17,275 bases of DNA from CAZEHS01 sp964649745 (GTDB taxonomy: Bacteria > Bacillota > Clostridia > Peptostreptococcales > Acidaminobacteraceae), in assembly GCA_964649745.1 (NCBI GenBank), contig CAZYQI010000048.1, forward strand, positions 1 to 17,275. The letters run 5' to 3'. This document shows, piece after piece, positions 6,264 to 13,866 of the stretch. The notes beneath the pieces are model-generated. The model was not told the origin of the DNA. It ran no database searches and worked only from the letters and a program-made list of their open reading frames with translations. The stretch's first letter is position 1, and each line of letters begins with the position of its first letter. The position numbers and the translations under genes were made by a program.

Positions 6264-9200
6264 TTACGGTGTCTGTGGAGAAGCGCCCTCCGGATAGACC
6301 AGCTTGATCAGATGAACGTAAAGTACATTTCCATCCGAAAGATTAATTCGGCCATCCGATGTAATCGCGGTTCCCACGGGGAGCTTCCAGGATGAACCAT
6401 CCGAAGCCTGAGCAACTGCGGGTTCCAGCAGGATCCGAGAACCATCGATGGAGGATTCTGTCCGAACATTTGAGAAAAGGCCGGACACACTGGGAATATC
6501 AAGGGATTGAGCATCATGGACATCGCAGGTTGCCGATGGTATCTCATATTGATGATCCCGCACAGGGATGGATTTCCCACCCTCCATATTTTTCGAGGGG
6601 TCGTAAGCCTCCTTACGCTTGATGAACACCTTTGTTTCAATCAGCGAAGGCGGGCAGAACTCTGTAGAAAGCTTGCCGCTGGCGGAACAGATTTCAGCCG
6701 TCACGTGAACATCGTCCACCTCAGTGGGAACCGTTCCCGGTGCAAACCACTCACTTTTCACTGTACCCCGAGGATCCATGCTGGACAGGCTGGACGGAAG
6801 TTTGCCGGAGGTTGTGTCAACAGATGCCCGGATCATATCTTTTGGGACAGGGAAATCCTTAGGGGGCAGCCCTTCATGAGCCGCTTTCATCACGTCTTTC
6901 CAGAACAGGGCGCTGATCTTACTTCCATCAGACAGCTCCATCTGCACATCATTTCCAATCCATACCGCGGCTGCATAGTAGGGGGTGAAGCCAACGAACC
7001 ATGCATCGAATTTATTGGAGGTTGTCCCGGTTTTGCCGGCGGTAGGAATGCCGGCGTTGCCTGGGGAAAAGGCCGCAGAGCTGGCCAATCCACCGGTGGC
7101 GCCGCTTCGCATCATATCCTGAACGATGAAGGCCGTATCTGCATCAACAACCCGCTCCTGGAAGGGGGTCTGCTCAAAAATGGTCTTTCCTTCGCCGTCT
7201 TCAATCTTGGTGAACGTGGTGGGTTTGATATAAACGCCCTTGTTGGCAATACATGAATAGGCACCGGTCATTTCAAGGGGAGAGATTCCCTTTGTCATCC
7301 CGCCCAGAGCGATAGCGGCAAGGTTGACATCGCTGACAGCACCTTCCTTATCAATTGAGGTGATTCCCATTTTCTCAAGATAGGGGATGCAGCTTTCAAC
7401 GCCAACTGCTTCGCCGGTCTTGACGGCGACGACGTTATTGGACCATTCGATGGCTTCACGGATTGTCATAAGACCCCAATATTTGTAGGCCCCGCTATCG
7501 TACCAGTTGATTGGCCAGCGTTTACCCCCTTCATAACGGGGGCTGTCATCAAACACGCTGGCGGCCGTATAGCCCTTGTCAATGGCGGGCAGATAAACGC
7601 CGATGGGCTTGATGGAGGAGCCCGGCTGTCTTGGGTGAAGGGCGCGGTTGTATATTTTCTGTCCGGATACGTTTCGACCGCCGACCAGCGCTTTGATCTG
7701 ACCGTTGGCATAATCCATGATTACGGTAGCACTCTGGGGCTGGATGGTTCCGGTATTGCTTATGGAGAAATCATCCTTTGGGACAATCAGATTGCCGTTG
7801 CCGTCCTTCTTGAAAAAGTCCGGATTGGAGCTGAGGAATTCTTTTGAAATGATCATATCTCGGTTTTCATCAAGATGTTTGAATTCATAAGGAATCTTCA
7901 GTGCTCCGCCCTTATAAATGAACATTTCAGGAATATTAACCTTTTTGGAGTAGAACGCTCCGCCGCCACCGATGACTTTCTCCCGGCTCTCATCGGATTT
8001 GTAGCAGTCTTTAAGGGTTACGAGGATGTCCTTGACCTCATTGTTCTTCCCGTATGCCCGATAGAACGAGAACATCCGGTCAGAGTAGAGAACGAGGTCG
8101 CCGGCGGCGTCAAAGGTATAGTTGTCCTTGCCTATGATCAGCTGGCCATCGGCATTTATCGTGGTATCGTAGGAATTCAGCAGTATTTCAGAATCGGTGA
8201 CGGTTTTACGGTTTGTTTTGCTCAGTGCGACGATATTGTTGAGGGAATCCTTATAGGCCAGAATGGTAGGCATTTTCGGATTGGATTTGAAGAGAAGGCC
8301 GTCCTTCTCCAAGGCTTCCTTCAGAAGGATTATCTCGTCGGAGGCCTCCCCGGGCTTATAGGTATCCTTGGTAATTTCAGTGGAGTCCAGGAGCCCGATA
8401 GTGCTCATCTGCTTGATGGTTTCTGCGGTAACAGATCCGGTCACCTGAAGCTTATGGGTTTTTTGAAAGCTGGATACAGCTTTTTTCATCTTGTCATCGA
8501 ACTTATTGGTGAATGGGACAGGCGCATATGCGGCTTCAAGCTTTTTTTGAAGCTGCAGGTCAACGGTGGAATAGATCTTCAGGCCCCCGCCATACAGCAT
8601 ATTGGTTGCCTGCTCCTCTGTCAGATCCTTTTGTTCCATCAGAACCTGAATAACCTCTCGTTTAGCCAGATCCGTAAAGTAGCTGGAAATGTCAGCTGTC
8701 TTGACCTTGCCGGGGTTCAGGTAGGTTTTCAGATCCGCTTCCTTGGCATCCTCGTATTCGCTTTTGGAAATGTATCCGTTATCGTACATGAGCCTCAGCG
8801 CTGTTTTATAGCGTGGAACACAGGTTTCATTGAAAACTGTCGTAAGCGTAGGATGCGAGTCATCCATGATGAAGTCGGTTGTCTTGACCTTGCTCTTTTC
8901 AACCGTGATGAATGGGGAGTTCTTTGTAGGGTTTTTTGGAATGCCCGCCAAAAGAGCGGATTCTACCAGACCCAGCTCGCTGGCATCCTTTGAAAAGTAG
9001 GTTTGGGCGGCAGCCTGAACACCCTTGGTTCCGGAACCGAGATAGATCGTATTCAGGTAGGCCTCGATGATCTGGTCCTTGGTCATCTTGCTTTCCAGTT
9101 GAACGGCATAGTAGGCTTCTTTTACTTTACGCGAAAGGCTTCGCTGGGATTTGATATCACTGAGATACAAGTTTCTGGCCAGCTGCTGGGTGATGGTGCT

Positions 9201-9650
9201 GGTGCCGCCGGTCCGATGCCCTTCGGTTATTCCCTCAAGGACGGCGCCCACGACACGGACAAAGTTGAATCCATGGTGATCCCGGAAGGTCTTATCCTCT
9301 ACAGCGATGTAGGCCTTGATCAATATGGGGTTGATGTCCTTGTACTTCACAATCTTCCGGAGGCCGTCGATATGGATATTCTCAATGACATCGCCATTCT
9401 GATCCACGAGTACGGAATTCTCATCCAAAAGGGCACTGATATTGAACTCTTTGATCGGATCGGTTTCGCTGATGACCTTGAAAACGTATCCGGAAGTGAT
9501 GCCAAATCCTAAAAGCCCCACGAGCAGCAGCGTGAACAGCACGCCTTTAAAGGTACGCATTGCCTTACCGGGGCGTTTTTTTGAACGGGGGGGCTTCCCG
9601 GCAATTTCGGTCCTGTCACGACTGACAGCCGGACGTGTTTTTTTGAACAT
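6264..9650 (-). CDS. ponA: Bifunctional class A penicillin-binding protein with large insertion
   Basis: This 1128-residue enzyme polymerises and cross-links peptidoglycan at the outer face of the membrane. In order: a basic cytoplasmic tail (1-35), one membrane anchor (about 36-60), a GT51 glycosyltransferase (about 75-250) with E118 in VEDKTFRDHHG and GGTSTITQQLARNL at 148-161, a linker with GLKIYSTVDLQLQ at 356-368, and a transpeptidase (about 638-925) with S678 in SSIK, SNN at 737-739 and KTGT at 873-876. Between linker and transpeptidase lie about 265 extra residues (371-637), where many class A PBPs have a few dozen. They begin with a peptidoglycan-binding-like segment (about 385-415). 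The C-terminal 200 residues include a Cys-containing ICSASGKLSTEFCP segment common in clostridial PBPs. The start follows GGAGG and agrees with the promoter at 9700-9730. Confidence 0.95.
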   Translation of the reverse strand: MFKKTRPAVSRDRTEIAGKPPRSKKRPGKAMRTFKGVLFTLLLVGLLGFGITSGYVFKVISETDPIKEFNISALLDENSVLVDQNGDVIENIHIDGLRKIVKYKDINPILIKAYIAVEDKTFRDHHGFNFVRVVGAVLEGITEGHRTGGTSTITQQLARNLYLSDIKSQRSLSRKVKEAYYAVQLESKMTKDQIIEAYLNTIYLGSGTKGVQAAAQTYFSKDASELGLVESALLAGIPKNPTKNSPFITVEKSKVKTTDFIMDDSHPTLTTVFNETCVPRYKTALRLMYDNGYISKSEYEDAKEADLKTYLNPGKVKTADISSYFTDLAKREVIQVLMEQKDLTEEQATNMLYGGGLKIYSTVDLQLQKKLEAAYAPVPFTNKFDDKMKKAVSSFQKTHKLQVTGSVTAETIKQMSTIGLLDSTEITKDTYKPGEASDEIILLKEALEKDGLLFKSNPKMPTILAYKDSLNNIVALSKTNRKTVTDSEILLNSYDTTINADGQLIIGKDNYTFDAAGDLVLYSDRMFSFYRAYGKNNEVKDILVTLKDCYKSDESREKVIGGGGAFYSKKVNIPEMFIYKGGALKIPYEFKHLDENRDMIISKEFLSSNPDFFKKDGNGNLIVPKDDFSISNTGTIQPQSATVIMDYANGQIKALVGGRNVSGQKIYNRALHPRQPGSSIKPIGVYLPAIDKGYTAASVFDDSPRYEGGKRWPINWYDSGAYKYWGLMTIREAIEWSNNVVAVKTGEAVGVESCIPYLEKMGITSIDKEGAVSDVNLAAIALGGMTKGISPLEMTGAYSCIANKGVYIKPTTFTKIEDGEGKTIFEQTPFQERVVDADTAFIVQDMMRSGATGGLASSAAFSPGNAGIPTAGKTGTTSNKFDAWFVGFTPYYAAAVWIGNDVQMELSDGSKISALFWKDVMKAAHEGLPPKDFPVPKDMIRASVDTTSGKLPSSLSSMDPRGTVKSEWFAPGTVPTEVDDVHVTAEICSASGKLSTEFCPPSLIETKVFIKRKEAYDPSKNMEGGKSIPVRDHQYEIPSATCDVHDAQSLDIPSVSGLFSNVRTESSIDGSRILLEPAVAQASDGSSWKLPVGTAITSDGRINLSDGNVLYVHLIKLVYPEGASPQTP

Positions 9651-9699
9651 GTAATCCTCCTAAACCCTTACGGGATTGAAATCATAGCTACAACATCCT

Positions 9700-9730
9700 A
9701 TTATATCACAAACTCCCGGGAAGATTGCAA
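9700..9730 (-). promoter_or_regulatory. Extended -10 promoter of the PBP gene
   Basis: Minus strand: TGATATAAT gives an extended -10 with TATAAT at plus positions 9700-9705. The best -35 candidate is TTGCAA at 9725-9730 with a long 19-bp spacer, which the extended -10 could compensate for. The leader would be about 43 nt. It is divergent from the hflX promoter about 30 bp away. Confidence 0.65.
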
Positions 9731-9760
9731 GGGTAGTTTCGGGAGTTAGCAAGGCCTTTG

Positions 9761-9789
9761 CTGACGCGGGTTGCAGGATATGTTACAAT
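9761..9789 (+). promoter_or_regulatory. Extended -10 promoter of the hflX operon
   Basis: CTGACG (9761-9766, four of six to the -35 consensus) is followed after 17 bp by TACAAT (9784-9789), with TG one base upstream (TGTTACAAT). Transcription would begin near 9796, 26 nt before the hflX ATG, with AAGGA at 9811-9815. Confidence 0.7.
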
Positions 9790-9821
9790 GAAAGGAATAA
9801 AACAGAGAAAAAGGACGGGAC

Positions 9822-11144
9822 ATGCGGGACGAAAATGTAAGAATGCAGGATCAGGACAAGGCACAATGGGCGGTGCTGGTAGGGATGCACACCGGCGGCC
9901 GAAGTGAAATCTCCATTGAAGATTCCATGGACGAACTGGCGGAACTTGCCACGGCAGCCGGAGCAGAAGTGCGAGGCAGACTTATTCAGAACCGACCGAC
10001 GATTGATGCCGCCACCTATATCGGAAAAGGAAAGGTTGAAGAAGTGCGCCTCATGGTAGAAACGGAGGGAGCAGAGATTGTTATCTTCAACGACGAGCTT
10101 TCCGGTGCCCAGATACGGAATCTTGAAGCAGCCATCGACTGCAAGGTCGTCGATCGGACTGCCCTTATACTTGATATTTTTGCCCAACGGGCCCGGTCCA
10201 GCGCTGCCAGGCTTCAGGTGGAGCTGGCCCAGCTTCGCTATTCCCTGCCGCGCCTTACCGGTCTTGGAATATCAATGTCCAGAACCGGCGGTGGAATCGG
10301 TACCCGGGGACCGGGAGAACAAAAGTTGGAAATGGATCGCCGAAGGATTCGGGACAAGATTACGGACCTTATGCGAGAACTTGACGACGAGAAAAAGATC
10401 CGGGAAACCCAGCGCAGCAAAAGACAGAAAAGCGATATCCCGGTTGTGGCTCTTGTGGGCTATACCAATGCAGGAAAATCAACGGTCATGAACAGGCTGC
10501 TCACCCTTGGGGAGACCACGGATGCGGAGAAACAGGTGTTTGAAAAGGACATGCTTTTCGCAACCCTGGACACGAACCATCGACGGATTAGCCTGGAAGA
10601 CCGGAAGGATTTTATTCTCATCGATACGGTGGGGTTCGTATCCAAGTTGCCCCATGCTCTGGTACAGGCGTTTAAGGCTACTCTGGAGGAGGTTGCGGAA
10701 GCGGATCTTCTGCTTCAGGTTGTAGATATCTCCAATGAAAATCATCACATGCAGATGCAGGTTACCGAAACCGTTCTGACAGAGCTGGGGGTCAAGGACA
10801 AGCGGATGATTTATCTGTTCAATAAGATAGACCGCATGCCCGAGGGGCACGAAAGCCAGCGGCGGGACGACATGCTGCAGATATCGGCAAAAACCGGACA
10901 AGGCATCGACGCGCTCATGGCACGTCTGAGGGCCGAGCTTTTCAGCGCGTGGCAGAGCACCCGGGTGCTGATCCCCTATTCAAAGGGTGAACTCAGTTCA
11001 TATCTTCATGAACAGTATAGCGTTGTCCGCAGCGAATACCAGGAGGACGGCATCCTGTTTGAAGCGGAGCTGGATGATGCGGCAATCGGTAAGCTGAGTG
11101 CATACATCGATGAACAGCGGAGATTTTCGGATGAAACGATTTGA
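9822..11144 (+). CDS. hflX: Ribosome-associated GTPase HflX
   Basis: HflX is a translational GTPase that binds the 50S subunit and in several bacteria splits stalled or hibernating 70S ribosomes after stress. The 440 residues show the HflX N-terminal domain (about 15-115, with TYIGKGKVEE), a helical arm ending in TGGGIGTRGPGEQKLE (155-170), and the G domain: G1 GYTNAGKST 213-221, G3 DTVGF 268-272, G4 NKID 334-337, G5 SAK 355-357. A C-terminal domain follows (about 375-440). The start follows AAGGA by 6 nt; an ATG seven codons later is possible but has no better site. The last 14 nt overlap yigZ. It is the first gene of a four-gene run. Confidence 0.97.
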   Translation: MRDENVRMQDQDKAQWAVLVGMHTGGRSEISIEDSMDELAELATAAGAEVRGRLIQNRPTIDAATYIGKGKVEEVRLMVETEGAEIVIFNDELSGAQIRNLEAAIDCKVVDRTALILDIFAQRARSSAARLQVELAQLRYSLPRLTGLGISMSRTGGGIGTRGPGEQKLEMDRRRIRDKITDLMRELDDEKKIRETQRSKRQKSDIPVVALVGYTNAGKSTVMNRLLTLGETTDAEKQVFEKDMLFATLDTNHRRISLEDRKDFILIDTVGFVSKLPHALVQAFKATLEEVAEADLLLQVVDISNENHHMQMQVTETVLTELGVKDKRMIYLFNKIDRMPEGHESQRRDDMLQISAKTGQGIDALMARLRAELFSAWQSTRVLIPYSKGELSSYLHEQYSVVRSEYQEDGILFEAELDDAAIGKLSAYIDEQRRFSDETI

Positions 11145-11790
11145 CACGGTGCTGGAAGAATCGGTTTCCGAACTGATTATCCAGAAATCACGCTTCATAA
11201 CCTATCTTATCCCGGTTAAATCAGAGGAAGAGGCGGTGGGAAACCTGGAGCGGATCAGGAAATCCCACTGGGATGCCACCCATCACGTCCCGGCGTGGAT
11301 ACTTGCCAGCGGAGCTCAGAAATTCAGTGATGATGGTGAGCCGGGAGGTACGGCGGGTCTTCCCGTGTTGGAAGCCCTTAAACATGCCGGTATGCAGAAC
11401 TCTATGGTGGTAGTGGTTCGTTATTTTGGTGGAACAAAGCTTGGAACCGGCGGCCTGGTCCGAGCATATGGACAGGCGGCAAGGGATGCTGTAGCAGCGG
11501 CAAGCCGATATACGGTTGCAGAATTCCAGCATATCCGAACGGTTATGGAATATACACAGTTGGGACGCGTTCAGGCATATCTGGCCCAGTCTGAAGCCAT
11601 AGGCATAGAAACGGAATTCACCGATCATGTGGAGCTACGGTTTTTTATAGAGCCGGAGGCTGCTGAGACGTTGTCTGCCCAGCTTGTGGACCTCGCCAAC
11701 GGCAGTATTGAAATAAAAGAACTCGAATCGGAGCTCCTGGCTTTCACCGGGAAGGACTTCATCCGATACCATACGGAGGCATCTTTATGA
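11131..11790 (+). CDS. yigZ: YigZ/IMPACT family protein
   Basis: A 219-residue protein of the YigZ (UPF0029/IMPACT) family. The family signatures are clear: SDDGEPGGTAGLPVLEAL at 66-83 and VRYFGGTKLGTGGLVRAYG at 96-114, then a C-terminal ferredoxin-like domain (about 138-205). Eukaryotic IMPACT works in translational control through Gcn1/Gcn2; the bacterial function is unsettled, and both RNA binding and peptidase-like roles have been suggested. Pairing with hflX would fit a translation-linked role, but that is inference. The start at 11131 follows GGAG by 8 nt and overlaps the end of hflX by 14 nt. Its stop overlaps the next ATG (ATGA), so translation is coupled on both sides. Confidence 0.93.
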   Translation: MKRFDTVLEESVSELIIQKSRFITYLIPVKSEEEAVGNLERIRKSHWDATHHVPAWILASGAQKFSDDGEPGGTAGLPVLEALKHAGMQNSMVVVVRYFGGTKLGTGGLVRAYGQAARDAVAAASRYTVAEFQHIRTVMEYTQLGRVQAYLAQSEAIGIETEFTDHVELRFFIEPEAAETLSAQLVDLANGSIEIKELESELLAFTGKDFIRYHTEASL

Positions 11791-12182
11791 AGGCATTGAT
11801 CAGGAAAGCTCTTGAAAGTGAAATCTGGGCAGTGGCTGGGGCCAATGTGAATCCCTCCAAATTCGGTCACCGAATCTACAATCGGTTGAAGAGTGCCGGA
11901 TACCGAACCTACCCCATGAACCCTGTTTATCAGGAAATCGACGGTGCCCCTTGCTATCCAACACCCGCGGAGCTTCCACAAATACCGGACTGCGTGAATA
12001 TGGTCCTGTCGCCGGATAGGGGCAGGGCCTTGCTTCAACCTATGTATGACCGGGGGATACGGCTCCTGTGGTTTCAACCGGGCAGCTACGACCAACGGCT
12101 CCTTGATGATGCGGTTGCAAAAGGGTTCGATATCATTTATGATTACTGTGTTCTGATTGAACTCAATAATATAGGGAAATAG
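11787..12182 (+). CDS. CoA-binding domain protein (YccU/YneT type)
   Basis: A 131-residue single-domain Rossmann-like protein of the CoA_binding_2 family (PF13380). Recognisable segments are WAVAGANVNPSKFGHRIY at 14-31, GYRTYPMNP at 38-46, CVNMVLSPDR at 69-78, LWFQPGS at 94-100 and DYCVLIE at 119-125. Members bind CoA or a similar nucleotide by homology to the succinyl-CoA synthetase alpha subunit; no reaction is established. No catalytic partner domain is present. The gene starts inside the yigZ stop (ATGA) and is followed after 14 nt by a small membrane-protein gene. Confidence 0.88.
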   Translation: MKALIRKALESEIWAVAGANVNPSKFGHRIYNRLKSAGYRTYPMNPVYQEIDGAPCYPTPAELPQIPDCVNMVLSPDRGRALLQPMYDRGIRLLWFQPGSYDQRLLDDAVAKGFDIIYDYCVLIELNNIGK

Positions 12183-12196
12183 CGGAGGAAAGCACC

Positions 12197-12613
12197 TTGA
12201 AATGTAGCCAGGTCAAGATTACGGACAAAGACCGCAAGGAATTTATATCAGAGATCCATTACTATATCCTGACTGTCGTTATCCCCCTTAACCTATTGTT
12301 TGTGGTTTTTTTACTGCTTCCCCGGGAAGCGAAGGCCTTAAGTGCTGTGGCACTGCTGCTTGATGCCTTCATCTACATGACAAAAATAAAGCCTGCCTAT
12401 GATGATATCTCAGCAGAATTCTTCAACTGCAAACAAGGAATCCTCCGAAAGGCAAAATTCAGGCTCAGCCTGGAGAAATTCGAGTATGTTATAGAAGGAG
12501 AGCCGGAAATCCTGTCCTCTGTTACCTCGCGGTATCAAACCTGCCTGGAGCATGCGGTTGAAGTTGTTTACGCTGAAAAAAGCCATCGCATTATCAAGAT
12601 GAAGCTGACATAA
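12197..12613 (+). CDS. Unrecognised two-helix membrane protein with TTG start
   Basis: I do not recognise this 138-residue protein. It has two adjacent hydrophobic stretches (about 22-41 and 46-61) joined by a short LPREAK turn, preceded by a charged 20-residue tail, then about 75 charged residues that are probably cytoplasmic. The shape, a membrane hairpin followed by a strand-rich region, resembles small PH-like membrane proteins, but I see no motif to prove it. Translation starts at TTG: GGAGGAA at 12184-12190 lies 6 nt upstream, and the only nearby ATG (12202) is out of frame. It is the last gene of the hflX run, 14 nt after the CoA-binding gene, and a terminator follows 9 nt after its stop. 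Confidence 0.8.
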   Translation: MKCSQVKITDKDRKEFISEIHYYILTVVIPLNLLFVVFLLLPREAKALSAVALLLDAFIYMTKIKPAYDDISAEFFNCKQGILRKAKFRLSLEKFEYVIEGEPEILSSVTSRYQTCLEHAVEVVYAEKSHRIIKMKLT

Positions 12614-12622
12614 CGTGAAGAA

Positions 12623-12655
12623 AACGGCATCCTCAACAGGATGCCGTTATTTTAT
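12623..12655. terminator. Bidirectional terminator between hflX operon and argCJ
   Basis: AACGGCATCCT (12623-12633), loop CAAC and AGGATGCCGTT (12638-12648) form a perfect 11-bp stem. ATTTTAT follows on the plus strand, ending the hflX operon. On the minus strand the stem is followed by TTTTCTTC and would end argCJ; that hairpin begins almost at the argJ stop codon. It serves two convergent operons. Confidence 0.92.
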
Positions 12656-13857
12656 GACCGATAATCCCCGTTGATCTTCACATAGTCATACGTCAGATCG
12701 CACCCCCAAGCTGTTCCGGAACCGGTTCCGTCCTTCAATTCAATCTGGATGGTCACGACGGGACATTTCATAACGTTCAGCGCCAGCTCCTCATCGAATA
12801 CAATGCCGGCTCCCTGGTTGTATACAGCAAGGAATCCGCCTTCGCTGACCAAGGAAACCTTCGCCGTTGAAAGATCCACAGGAACCCCGGCGTATCCCAG
12901 GGCACACACAATCCGCCCCCAGTTGGCGTCGTTCCCGAAAAAAGCTGCCTTTACAAGACTGGACCCAATCACAGACTTGGAAAGAATTCGGGCGGCCGCG
13001 TTATCGGTTGCTCCGGAAACATGGGCCTCCAGCATCTTGGTGGCCCCTTCGCCATCCTTGGCGATCATCATGGCCAGCTCTATACAAAGATCTGCCAAGG
13101 TCATTGAAAACAGGGCGTAATCTTCATCAATGCGCGTTATCTTCGGATTCTCCGCCAAACCGTTGGCCAATACAATGGCGCAGTCGTTGGTGCTGGTATC
13201 ACCATCCACACTGACCTGATTGAAGCTGAGCACGGTGGCATCGCTCAGTGCCTTTTGCAGCAGGGGTTTATCGATGGCCGCATCCGTCATAATGAAGCCC
13301 AGCATGGTGCCCATGTTGGGATGAATCATGCCGGAGCCTTTGGCAAACCCGGAAAGTGTTACTGTTTTTCCACTCAGAATAATTTCGCGGCATGCCGTTT
13401 TAGGAAAGGTATCCGTAGTCATAATGGCTTCCGGGGCGTTCATCGAAGAGGCTTCTTCAAGGGAATTCACCAACAGTGTGATAGTATTTCTAAACGGCTC
13501 CATGGGCAACTGGACACCGATGATCCCGGTAGAAGCATTCAGCACCGAATCCTGGGAAATTCCCAAAGCGTCAGCCACCAAGGCGGTGACCTCCACCGCA
13601 TTATTTACCCCCTGCTCCCCGGTGCAGGCATTGGCATTTCCGCTGTTAACGAGGACCGCCCGGTGATGGTCTGCCAAAAGCCGTGTCTTGGACAGCACCA
13701 CTGGGGCAGCTGCAGACAGGTTCAGCGTAAAAACCCCGGCAGCGACAGCGGGAACCTCGGAATAGATAAGCATCAGATCCTTCTTGGAAGGGTCTTTTTT
13801 TATGCCGGAAAACATGCCGGCTGTTTTGAAGCCTTTAACGGGTTTTATGGCGTTCAT
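12652..13857 (-). CDS. argJ: Glutamate N-acetyltransferase ArgJ (ornithine acetyltransferase)
   Basis: ArgJ moves the acetyl group from N-acetylornithine to glutamate, closing the acetyl cycle; some members also use acetyl-CoA and so replace ArgA. The 401 residues match the family over full length. The precursor self-cleaves before a threonine that becomes the nucleophile: the site is KGSGMIHPNMGTMLGF, with T184 as the new N-terminus of the beta chain. Glycine stands just before it where alanine is usual. NSGNANACTG (71-80) and the family's C-terminal TWGCDLTYDYVKIN-like end (here AWGCDLTYDYVKINGDYRS) are present. It starts 9 nt after argC, and its GGAGGA site overlaps the argC stop. Whether it is mono- or bifunctional cannot be told from sequence; no argA is in the window. 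Confidence 0.96.
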   Translation of the reverse strand: MNAIKPVKGFKTAGMFSGIKKDPSKKDLMLIYSEVPAVAAGVFTLNLSAAAPVVLSKTRLLADHHRAVLVNSGNANACTGEQGVNNAVEVTALVADALGISQDSVLNASTGIIGVQLPMEPFRNTITLLVNSLEEASSMNAPEAIMTTDTFPKTACREIILSGKTVTLSGFAKGSGMIHPNMGTMLGFIMTDAAIDKPLLQKALSDATVLSFNQVSVDGDTSTNDCAIVLANGLAENPKITRIDEDYALFSMTLADLCIELAMMIAKDGEGATKMLEAHVSGATDNAAARILSKSVIGSSLVKAAFFGNDANWGRIVCALGYAGVPVDLSTAKVSLVSEGGFLAVYNQGAGIVFDEELALNVMKCPVVTIQIELKDGTGSGTAWGCDLTYDYVKINGDYRS

Positions 13858-13866
13858 ATATTCCTC

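Noticed and set aside
7875..8993. A 372-codon open frame on the plus strand opposite the PBP gene, and a 169-codon one at 9003-9512
   Set aside because: Both lie wholly antisense to a PBP with intact catalytic motifs in the other strand. They have no convincing ribosome binding site and encode low-complexity, family-less proteins, so they are shadow frames.
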